DNA of 13,308 bases from Nitratifractor sp. GTDB taxonomy: Bacteria; Campylobacterota; Campylobacteria; Campylobacterales; Sulfurovaceae. A program made the position numbers and the translations under genes. The notes beneath the pieces are model-generated. The model worked only from the letters and a program-made list of their open reading frames with translations, ran no database searches and was not told the DNA's origin. Below are positions 1-6,476 of the stretch, piece by piece. The DNA lies in assembly GCA_015490055.1 (NCBI GenBank), contig WFYP01000297.1, positions 1 to 13,308 on the forward strand, read 5' to 3'. The stretch's first letter is position 1. Each line of letters opens with the position of its first letter.

Positions 1-43
1 CATCTTAACTGTAAACTTTTAAATATTTTATTTAGGAGAAGAT

Positions 44-1744
44 ATGAAAAAACTAAATTACAAAATGGTAGGATTATCGATTATTTCGATATTATCTTTG
101 ACATTTACATCTGCTATGGCAGAAAATGATGCATGTGATTGTTATGCACCTTATAAAGAACATATTGTTCAATATGCTGATGAACACAATCCTGATAATC
201 ATATAATAACTATCAATTACGATACTATGCAGTTGCTAAATATAGAACCCGTAGAAGGCTCTAGTAACCACCACGCAGACCCAATGGGTACATTAAGTGG
301 TGCAAATTATATGATGCTTGTTGCAAAAGGTTCTTACTTTACAACCGTTTGGGATATTAAGAGCGATACCTTTATAAAAAAGATTAATTTACCTTTTAGA
401 CCGCGTTCTTCGGATACTTACAATAAAAAGCGTAATTTAATTTTGCTAAATTCAAGAGATAGACCAGCAGCAGTATTAATCGATGCTCAAAAATTAAAAA
501 TGGTAGGAAGAGCTGGCTTTAATATTAGATGTAATCATTACGAAGCTGACCCAATAGAATCTAATTTTTTACTATATTCAAATAAAGAAAATTTTGACCC
601 TAACTTTAAATGTTATGCCCCAGATTATGGAGGAGACCAAATATCAGGACATCCATTATGGTTAAGTGCTAATGAATTTATAATTATTGATAGAGCAAAT
701 AGAGCTATTCATGTTTATAAAATTAAAAAAGATGATGATTTATATAGTACAAAATTGGTACAAACAATAAGAACCAACTCTTCTATGCATCAAATGATAC
801 CAAGAGATAAAAATAATCCGCATAATAAAATTTTCTTTGGTATGACAGAGGGGAATAAAGATTTAAATATAGCACCTCGTGTATATAAATTTAAATTAAA
901 ACATGGAAAATTAAAAATCACTGGCATTGCTGAGTTTGAAAAAGATAAAATAGAGGGAATGTTTGGGCATAATTTATATATTTCGCCTAATAAAAAATAT
1001 CTATATGCTCCAGTTGCAGCACACTATATTTTAGGAAAAAGTATAACAAATGATAGAGATAGAAAAAATATTTTACAATTCTTTAATAAAATTAAAAATA
1101 GAAGCCACTTTAGTGAGGCATTTAAACGATTCGTAGCATGGAAAGGTATATCTTATTATCAAAATATATTTAAAGAATTCAAAAAGCAAGGCGAAGTATT
1201 TATAATAAGAACAAAAAATATGAAAGTTAAAAAAGTTGTAGAAGCGGGTTATGGTGCTGGTCATGTAGCATTTTCTAAACAGAAACATTTAGCAATAGTA
1301 ACTAACCATTTAGATAATTTTGTAACAATAATTGATACAAAACATAAAAAATTTATTAAAAATATTCCTTTAAATTTCGAGAGAGAAGGCATATTTAACT
1401 TAACTCAATCTCATATGCAACATGTTAGCGAAGATGGTGAATATTACTATAACTTCTGGACTGATGGCGGTAGATTTTTTAGAATTAATTTAGATACATT
1501 AGAGCTAGATGGAAGCATTTATACAGGTGGTGTTCCAATTCAAGGTAACTTTTATAAAGAGGTTAATACAACTTGTGATATCCCAGCTCCAGATACCAAC
1601 GATGGCTTCGGAGAATTATTTGAAGATACACCAGATTTAAATGATGTAAGCAAAGATATGTTTAAAAGCGAAACAATATACTCAAAAAGATTCAGAAAAA
1701 GATTTAGAAGATTCCATAAATGGTTCAATAGAGATGATGATTAA
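44..1744 (+). CDS. Exported beta-propeller-like protein with one His motif per repeat, possibly metal-binding
   Basis: I do not recognise a named family. The 566-residue protein begins with a Sec signal peptide (hydrophobic residues about 8-24, likely cleavage after Ala26 in SAMA/END), so it should be periplasmic or secreted. The body has repeating beta-strand patterns typical of YVTN/propeller proteins, e.g. LYISPNKKYLYAP at 311-323 and VTIIDTKHKKF at 427-437. Histidines recur at blade-like spacing: HH76-77, H165 (CNHYEADP), H203 (SGHPLW), H249 (SMHQM), H309 (FGHNLY), H407 (GAGHVAF), H457/H460 (SHMQH). This resembles the His arrangement around the copper centre of nitrous oxide reductase, or of selenium-binding-type propellers, but that is an inference from pattern only. 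The C-terminus has an acidic stretch (518-535) followed by an Arg/Lys/Phe-rich tail (549-563). An AGGAG ribosome binding site at 34-38 supports the start. It has its own terminator and no operon partner here. Confidence 0.85.
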   Translation: MKKLNYKMVGLSIISILSLTFTSAMAENDACDCYAPYKEHIVQYADEHNPDNHIITINYDTMQLLNIEPVEGSSNHHADPMGTLSGANYMMLVAKGSYFTTVWDIKSDTFIKKINLPFRPRSSDTYNKKRNLILLNSRDRPAAVLIDAQKLKMVGRAGFNIRCNHYEADPIESNFLLYSNKENFDPNFKCYAPDYGGDQISGHPLWLSANEFIIIDRANRAIHVYKIKKDDDLYSTKLVQTIRTNSSMHQMIPRDKNNPHNKIFFGMTEGNKDLNIAPRVYKFKLKHGKLKITGIAEFEKDKIEGMFGHNLYISPNKKYLYAPVAAHYILGKSITNDRDRKNILQFFNKIKNRSHFSEAFKRFVAWKGISYYQNIFKEFKKQGEVFIIRTKNMKVKKVVEAGYGAGHVAFSKQKHLAIVTNHLDNFVTIIDTKHKKFIKNIPLNFEREGIFNLTQSHMQHVSEDGEYYYNFWTDGGRFFRINLDTLELDGSIYTGGVPIQGNFYKEVNTTCDIPAPDTNDGFGELFEDTPDLNDVSKDMFKSETIYSKRFRKRFRRFHKWFNRDDD

Positions 1745-1754
1745 TTTGTATAAA

Positions 1755-1793
1755 ATATGGAGCTAATACCTGCTCCATATAATAGATTTTTTT
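1755..1793 (+). terminator. Rho-independent terminator after the propeller gene
   Basis: A perfect 9-bp stem (ATATGGAGC at 1755-1763 with GCTCCATAT at 1772-1780) with an 8-nt loop is followed, after six bases, by seven T residues (1787-1793). It lies 10 bases past the stop codon of the plus-strand gene. In the opposite direction only a weak T-rich stretch follows the stem, so it probably serves mainly the plus strand. Confidence 0.75.
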
Positions 1794-1804
1794 ATAAGTG
1801 CACT

Positions 1805-2560
1805 TTAAAGACCTAAATCTTTTATTTTATATCTCAATACAGCCCCATTATCATCGGCAAAGAAGATATTATTATCTTTATCAAAAGCTACTCCCTCTTG
1901 GGCAAATTTTGTAAGTTTTATTTTTTTATCTACTCTTTTTTTCTTTAAATTGTATATATATAGTGCATCGTTTGTATCTGAAACAATATATAGTTTTTTA
2001 TTTTCGTAGGTGAGTCCCGAAGAGTCTATAATACCATGATTTATTACTTTTTTAACGACAGCACAATCTCCTTTAAGTTTTACTACCAAGAGTTTTGAAT
2101 CTTTTTTCTTTTTTGCCTGAATAGAGAGATAATATCGTTTTTTTATTTTAGTAAGTCCCTCTATCCCTCTTTTTTTAGTTATTTTAAAGCCATCGCCTTT
2201 TAACGCGAAGAATTTTGTATCTAAAGTGTCTCTATCTACTCGCAATAAGCCTTCACCCTCTACGGCAAGCATTAATTTATCGTCTTCACACACTACACCC
2301 TCAAAGTCATAATCACCAAGCTTGTGAGTAGCTAAAATATCTCCTTGAGAGTTAATTTCATAAAATGAACCCTCATCACTAACCACAATTAAAGTGTTGG
2401 TATTATTACAATAAGAGATACCCGAAGCTTCTGGTATTTTCGCTATTATATGAGTCTTTTTGTCTAAATTATCAGAAGTAGAGTTATTTTCTATATTACA
2501 AGCTAGTAATCCAAATATACAAGTAGTGCCAAAAATTATCTTTATAGCAATTTTTTTCAT
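1805..2560 (-). CDS. SdiA-regulated-type beta-propeller lipoprotein
   Basis: The 251-residue protein has a lipoprotein signal: basic MKK start, hydrophobic core and lipobox LLAC with Cys21 as the lipidation site. It should therefore be anchored to a membrane facing the periplasm. The rest is about five propeller-like repeats, each starting with an acidic/Ser-Gly motif and ending in a beta-strand pair: EASGISY at 44-50, DFEGVV at 85-90, GIEGLT at 132-137, DSSGLT at 179-184 and AQEGVAF at 220-226. This matches the SdiA-regulated (YjiK-like) family, whose biochemical function is poorly known. A Lys-rich stretch lies at 148-156. An AAAAGGTAAG sequence just upstream of the ATG is the likely ribosome binding site. 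It is monocistronic, convergent with the preceding propeller gene and divergent from the helicase gene. The family call is by motif recall, without a profile search. Confidence 0.75.
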   Translation of the reverse strand: MKKIAIKIIFGTTCIFGLLACNIENNSTSDNLDKKTHIIAKIPEASGISYCNNTNTLIVVSDEGSFYEINSQGDILATHKLGDYDFEGVVCEDDKLMLAVEGEGLLRVDRDTLDTKFFALKGDGFKITKKRGIEGLTKIKKRYYLSIQAKKKKDSKLLVVKLKGDCAVVKKVINHGIIDSSGLTYENKKLYIVSDTNDALYIYNLKKKRVDKKIKLTKFAQEGVAFDKDNNIFFADDNGAVLRYKIKDLGL

Positions 2561-2586
2561 AATTTCTTACCTTTTGGGTTTTTCTA

Positions 2587-2595
2587 ATAATAGCA
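2587..2595 (-). promoter_or_regulatory. Extended -10 promoter for the lipoprotein gene
   Basis: On the minus strand the sequence reads TGCTATTAT, an extended -10 box (TGN followed by TATTAT), 27-35 bases upstream of the lipoprotein ATG. No good -35 box is visible, which is usual for Campylobacterota vegetative promoters. The call rests on motif and position only. Confidence 0.45.
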
Positions 2596-2626
2596 TATAT
2601 ATATCAATCTGCAAAATATAAATATC

Positions 2627-2635
2627 TGCTATACT
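2627..2635 (+). promoter_or_regulatory. Extended -10 promoter for the helicase gene
   Basis: TGCTATACT is an extended -10 box 29 bases upstream of the helicase ATG, leaving a leader of about 20-25 nt with AGG at 2655-2657 as ribosome binding site. It stands back to back with the minus-strand TGCTATTAT box about 35 bases away. No convincing -35 is seen. Confidence 0.5.
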
Positions 2636-2663
2636 TTCACTCAAATTAAATATTAGGTTATAT

Positions 2664-3947
2664 ATGTCATTTACTACATTGGGTCTTAGCGAACCCATTT
2701 TAAAAGCTATCGCTAAAACTGGTTATACAAAACCGACACCAATTCAAGAGAAAGCTATTCCACTAATTTTACAGAGAAAAGATGTTTTAGCAGCTGCACA
2801 AACAGGGACAGGAAAAACGGCTGGATTTACTCTGCCTATGTTAGAGAATTTAGAGATGAGCAGAGCAAAAAGCAGCGGTCAGAAGAAGCCACACATTCGT
2901 GCACTTATCTTAACACCTACTAGAGAATTAGCTGCACAAGTTGGGGAAAATGTAGCTACATATTCCGAGTTTTTGCCATATAAATCGGCTATTGTTTTTG
3001 GTGGAGTTAGTATAAACCGACAAATTGGAACTATTAGAAGAGGAGTCGATATACTTATTGCCACTCCTGGCAGATTGTTAGATTTAATTTCTCAAAAAAT
3101 TGTAGATTTAACAAAAGTCGAAATTTTAGTACTAGACGAAGCCGATAGAATGTTAGATATGGGCTTTATTAACGATATTAAAAAAATTATTAAAATTGTC
3201 CCAAAAAATAGGCAAACCTTGCTTTTTTCGGCAACATTTTCTAAAGAGATAAAAGCATTAGCTTCGGGCTTTCAGATAAACCCAAGCTTAGTAGAAGTAG
3301 CAGCACAAAACACGACATCTGAGCGAGTTAAGCAAGTTGTCCACCCTGTAGATAAAGTAAAAAAAAGAGCCCTACTTTGTAAACTTATTAAAGATAGTAA
3401 ATGGAATCAAGTTTTAGTATTTACTCGCACAAAACATGGAGCAAACAAGCTTAGTAAATACTTAGAAGAGCAAGGTATCTCTTCGACTGCAATTCACGGC
3501 AACAAGAGCCAAAATGCAAGAACCAAGGCGTTAGCAAACTTTAAAGCTAAAGAAGTTCAAGTACTTGTTGCAACAGATATTGCAGCTCGTGGACTAGATA
3601 TAGATATGCTACCACATGTTGTAAACTTCGAGCTACCAAATGTACCCGAAGATTATGTACACAGAATCGGAAGAACAGGAAGAGCCGGAAGAGCTGGCGA
3701 AGCTGTATCTTTAGTTTGCATTGACGAAAAAGATTTTTTAAGAAATATAGAGCGTTTAACTTCTCAAAAAATTAAAAAAGTAGTAATCGAAGGCTTCGAA
3801 GTTGATCCAAATATTAAAGCAGAACCTATAAATATGGGTGGAAGAGGCAATCGAAATCAACCTAAAAAATCTAACAGCAAAAGAAGAGATAATAACTCTA
3901 ATAGAACTTCAAAGCCTAGAAATCGCAGTAGGAGCAGAGCTTATTAA
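2664..3947 (+). CDS. rhlE: ATP-dependent DEAD-box RNA helicase, RhlE type
   Basis: A 427-residue cytoplasmic helicase that unwinds short RNA duplexes using ATP; relatives act in ribosome assembly, mRNA turnover and cold adaptation. All family motifs are present in order: Q motif with Phe3 and Gln28 (TPIQEKAIP), Walker A AQTGTGKT at 45-52, PTRELA at 85-90, GG at 113-114, TPGR at 134-137, DEAD at 158-161 followed by RMLDMGF (RhlE-like), SAT at 189-191, FTRTK at 253-257, ARGLDID at 308-314 and HRIGRTGR at 333-340. The C-terminal tail from about 392 is low-complexity and rich in Arg, Lys, Asn and Ser, the usual RNA-binding extension. Length and motifs are intact. The exact subfamily (RhlE rather than CsdA/SrmB/DbpA) is inferred from the short tail and motif details. 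The gene ends two bases before the convergent msrB, with no room for a terminator between them. Confidence 0.93.
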   Translation: MSFTTLGLSEPILKAIAKTGYTKPTPIQEKAIPLILQRKDVLAAAQTGTGKTAGFTLPMLENLEMSRAKSSGQKKPHIRALILTPTRELAAQVGENVATYSEFLPYKSAIVFGGVSINRQIGTIRRGVDILIATPGRLLDLISQKIVDLTKVEILVLDEADRMLDMGFINDIKKIIKIVPKNRQTLLFSATFSKEIKALASGFQINPSLVEVAAQNTTSERVKQVVHPVDKVKKRALLCKLIKDSKWNQVLVFTRTKHGANKLSKYLEEQGISSTAIHGNKSQNARTKALANFKAKEVQVLVATDIAARGLDIDMLPHVVNFELPNVPEDYVHRIGRTGRAGRAGEAVSLVCIDEKDFLRNIERLTSQKIKKVVIEGFEVDPNIKAEPINMGGRGNRNQPKKSNSKRRDNNSNRTSKPRNRSRSRAY

Positions 3948-3949
3948 CA

Positions 3950-4336
3950 TTAAGATTCTTTAAACTCCAAAGAGACTCCATTTACACAGTGGCGAGTCAT
4001 TTTAGGGGTAAAGCCTTCGCCTTCGAAAACGTGTCCTAAGTGTCCACCGCATTTGGCGCATACTATCTCTACTCTTCTGCCGTCTGCATCTGGGACTCTT
4101 TTTACTGCGCCCTCTATCTCTTCGTCGAAACTTGGCCAGCCAGTTCCTGAGTTGAACTTTGCGCTACTTTTAAATAGTGGGCTTTTGCATAGTTTGCAGA
4201 TAAATACTCCATCTCTCTTCTCTTCTAAAAGTGGCGAGCTAAATGGGGCTTCGGTGCCTTTGTTTACTATTACAGCTTTCTCTGAATCTGTTAAATTCTC
4301 TATATCTTTTTGGAATTTCCCATCTATATTATTCAA
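3950..4336 (-). CDS. msrB: Peptide methionine-(R)-S-oxide reductase MsrB
   Basis: Reduces the R-epimer of methionine sulfoxide in proteins, repairing oxidative damage. The 128-residue single-domain protein has the family signature GTGWPSF at 64-70, two zinc-binding CxxC pairs (Cys47/Cys50 and Cys93/Cys96), GGHLGHVF at 97-104 and the catalytic Cys117 in RHCVNG. There is no signal peptide, so it should be cytoplasmic, and no MsrA domain is fused to it. The start is TTG at 4336: AAGGAG lies 5 bases upstream, no ATG fits better, and the domain needs this N-terminus. It follows gspJ by only 11 bases in the same direction, so it is probably the last cistron of the secretion operon. Its stop is two bases from the convergent helicase stop. 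The reason for its placement with secretion genes is unknown; it may be a chance neighbour. Confidence 0.93.
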   Translation of the reverse strand: MNNIDGKFQKDIENLTDSEKAVIVNKGTEAPFSSPLLEEKRDGVFICKLCKSPLFKSSAKFNSGTGWPSFDEEIEGAVKRVPDADGRRVEIVCAKCGGHLGHVFEGEGFTPKMTRHCVNGVSLEFKES

Positions 4337-4347
4337 AAATGCTCCTT

Positions 4348-4953
4348 TTAAAACATCCCTCCCGGATGCTCTATTGGTGGGTGTTTGGTTTTACTATTTT
4401 TTAACTTAGATTTTGACTTTTTAAGTTTCTCCTTTTTCTTAGGCTTTGGTGGTGGCTTTATACCTTGCAATAAAAAGCTATATGGCTCTTTGTTGGCTAC
4501 TTGAATTACTGCTAAAATATTATTTTTACTTCTTGTAATATCAAATACTTTAACGCCTTTTAAAACCCTATCTATCTCTACCGTATCTTCTAAGCCTAGT
4601 GGCAATCTGTAGCCATTACCTTCTACTCTAACTAAAGTATCATCCTCTTTAAGAACAAGCCAGCACACTTTTGCAACGCCTAGCTCATACAGAGAGTTTC
4701 TTGTCGATTCGATACATAGCGTATCTCTCTCACCCTTTTTTAAAGTAATATTACCATCACTACTTAAAATATCGTTATACAGTACCATAATAACACGGTC
4801 GTTGTCTATACTTTTATCTAAATTTTTCTTTATAATATCTACAGAGCGTCTTTGAGTATCTAATACCCCATAAAGCCCTACTAAAACTATAGATAGCAGT
4901 GTTATAGCAATTAAAATCTCTACTAATGTAAATGCAGCTCTACTTTTATACAT
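4348..4953 (-). CDS. gspJ: Minor pseudopilin, GspJ-like
   Basis: A 201-residue prepilin-type protein of the T2SS pseudopilus tip. The short leader MYKSRAA ends before Phe8 of FTLVEILIAI, with Glu12 as the conserved Glu at mature position +5, followed by the hydrophobic helix to about residue 29. The sequence LYGVLDTQRRS at 27-37 and the following helix with VLYNDIL (57-63) resemble GspJ, which is why GspJ is preferred over GspI or GspH; the letter is an inference. Cys80 and Cys97 may pair. The C-terminus is unusual: residues 166-201 form a Pro/Lys-rich tail with 13 lysines between 166 and 190, ending in HPGGMF. The ATG overlaps the gspE stop codon by one base (TAATG), indicating translational coupling. 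Confidence 0.8.
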   Translation of the reverse strand: MYKSRAAFTLVEILIAITLLSIVLVGLYGVLDTQRRSVDIIKKNLDKSIDNDRVIMVLYNDILSSDGNITLKKGERDTLCIESTRNSLYELGVAKVCWLVLKEDDTLVRVEGNGYRLPLGLEDTVEIDRVLKGVKVFDITRSKNNILAVIQVANKEPYSFLLQGIKPPPKPKKKEKLKKSKSKLKNSKTKHPPIEHPGGMF

Positions 4954-6467
4954 TAGCCATCCATAATACCGACTCTTAGAGCCTCTTCGTAACTTGTTAA
5001 GCCACTTTTCATCATATCTTTTAACTCATCGGATATAGTTTTCATTCCCTCTTTTTTAAGCAATTCTCTAATTTCGTGGTCGTTTAAACCCTTTTTCATA
5101 TACTCTTTTACTGTATCGCTCATAATAAAAAGTTCGCCTACCGCTTTTCTTCCATTATAGCCAGTAAAATCACACTGCCTACACCCTACCGCTTGGTAAT
5201 ATATGCTTCTATCATCTAAATCTAAATCTTTTAGTACATTTTTTGGTAATAGGGTTGGAACTTTGCAATGGTCGCAAAGCTTTCTAACTAATCTTTGTGC
5301 AAGTACCCCAATTAGTGTAGAGCTTAGTAGGTAATCTTCTATCCCCATATCCATTAAACGAGTAAGAGAAGATGTAGCATCGTTTGTATGTAGAGTAGAA
5401 AGTAGTAAGTGCCCTGTAAGTGCTGCCTGCATAGCAATTTCGGCTGTTTCGCTATCTCTAATCTCTCCAACCATTACAACATCTGGGTCTTGTCTTAGAA
5501 TCGAGCGAAGCCCCGCTGCAAATGTAAGCCCAACTTTATCGTTTACCTGAATTTGACTAACATGGTCAGCATTATACTCCACTGGGTCTTCTACAGTAAT
5601 TATATTCTTATCTGGCGAAGCGATATACTGCAAAAATGAGTGTAGAGTCGTAGATTTACCAGAACCGGTTGGTCCAGTTACCAAAATCATACCGTGCGAA
5701 TGATTTAATAGTTTATAAAAAGCTTCGGTTGTATCTTTCTCGAAACCTAAATCTTCAAGTGTTGGAATACTCTCGCTCTGCATCAAGATACGCATAACAA
5801 CACGCTCGCCATAATATGTAGGTAGCACCGAAACCCTAACATCTAGTGTTTTACCAGATATTGAGACTTGCGTTCTACCATCTTGCGGTATTCTCTTCTC
5901 CGAAATATCCAAATTAGAGATAACTTTAATACGGTTAATTACTAAATTTGCAACACTCTTTTCTAAATCCAAATGCTTCTTTAGTGCCCCATCAATTCTT
6001 AAGCGAACTTCACCTCTTCTTTCGTGAATCTCTATATGAATATCACTCGCACCCTTCTTAATTGCTTGAAAAAATAGAGAATTTACAAGTTTAATAATAG
6101 GAGCAGACTCTTCACTACTAAGCAAGTTTTGGGAGTTTTGAATAAACTCCAAAAGTTCACTCTCTGCTTCGATAAGCTCATCTGATGCATTGCTTTGCAT
6201 CTGCTCAAATTCGCTACTTGTTTGAATCTCTAAAAATTTATTATGCAGTCTCTCGTAACTCTCATCATCGAGCATATACATTTTATAATCATTGCCAATT
6301 CTTGCCTTGTGGTTCATTGCCCCTGCTAAATTATCTTTAGATAAAATAGCAACTTTCTCTTTGCCTACTGTTGCAAAAAGCAAACCATGCTTTAAGGCTT
6401 GACGATAGTCTATACCATCTTCGATTAATGGTTCTAAATTTACATGCTCTAATATAGGTAACTGCAT
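4953..6467 (-). CDS. gspE: Type II secretion ATPase GspE
   Basis: The cytoplasmic hexameric ATPase that powers pseudopilus assembly, docked to GspL at the inner membrane. The 504 residues comprise a short N-terminal domain (about 1-110), an N2 domain with KKGASDIHIE at 137-146 and RIDG at 157-160, and a RecA-like core. Walker A GPTGSGKS is at 265-272, the Asp box ITVEDPVE at 290-297, Walker B DPDVVMVGEIRD at 327-338 and the His box TGHLLLSTLHTNDA at 351-364. A four-Cys zinc site (Cys398/Cys401 and Cys429/Cys432, CDHC and CRQC) is present, as in GspE and PilB but not PilT, so this is an assembly ATPase. The ATG at 6467 is preceded by TAAGGAG, in which the TAA is the gspD stop codon. The gap to gspD is nine bases. 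PilB is the alternative, made unlikely by the gspCD context. Confidence 0.95.
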   Translation of the reverse strand: MQLPILEHVNLEPLIEDGIDYRQALKHGLLFATVGKEKVAILSKDNLAGAMNHKARIGNDYKMYMLDDESYERLHNKFLEIQTSSEFEQMQSNASDELIEAESELLEFIQNSQNLLSSEESAPIIKLVNSLFFQAIKKGASDIHIEIHERRGEVRLRIDGALKKHLDLEKSVANLVINRIKVISNLDISEKRIPQDGRTQVSISGKTLDVRVSVLPTYYGERVVMRILMQSESIPTLEDLGFEKDTTEAFYKLLNHSHGMILVTGPTGSGKSTTLHSFLQYIASPDKNIITVEDPVEYNADHVSQIQVNDKVGLTFAAGLRSILRQDPDVVMVGEIRDSETAEIAMQAALTGHLLLSTLHTNDATSSLTRLMDMGIEDYLLSSTLIGVLAQRLVRKLCDHCKVPTLLPKNVLKDLDLDDRSIYYQAVGCRQCDFTGYNGRKAVGELFIMSDTVKEYMKKGLNDHEIRELLKKEGMKTISDELKDMMKSGLTSYEEALRVGIMDG

Positions 6468-6476
6468 CTACACTCC

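Noticed and set aside
3940..3955. Terminator between the helicase and msrB
   Set aside because: Only two bases separate the convergent stop codons and no stem-loop with a T-tract is visible.
4353..4367. CATCC/GGATG inverted repeat near the end of gspJ
   Set aside because: It is only about 5 bp, inside the coding sequence, without a T-tract; it is probably chance.
4053..4409. 118-residue plus-strand ORF opposite msrB and gspJ
   Set aside because: It is antisense to msrB, whose zinc and catalytic motifs are intact. It has no domain pattern and no ribosome binding site.
4953..6467. The ATPase as PilB of a type IV pilus
   Set aside because: GspC with a PDZ domain, the GspD secretin and GspK/L/M partners in the same operon point to T2SS, and no PilM/N/O/P/Q set is present.
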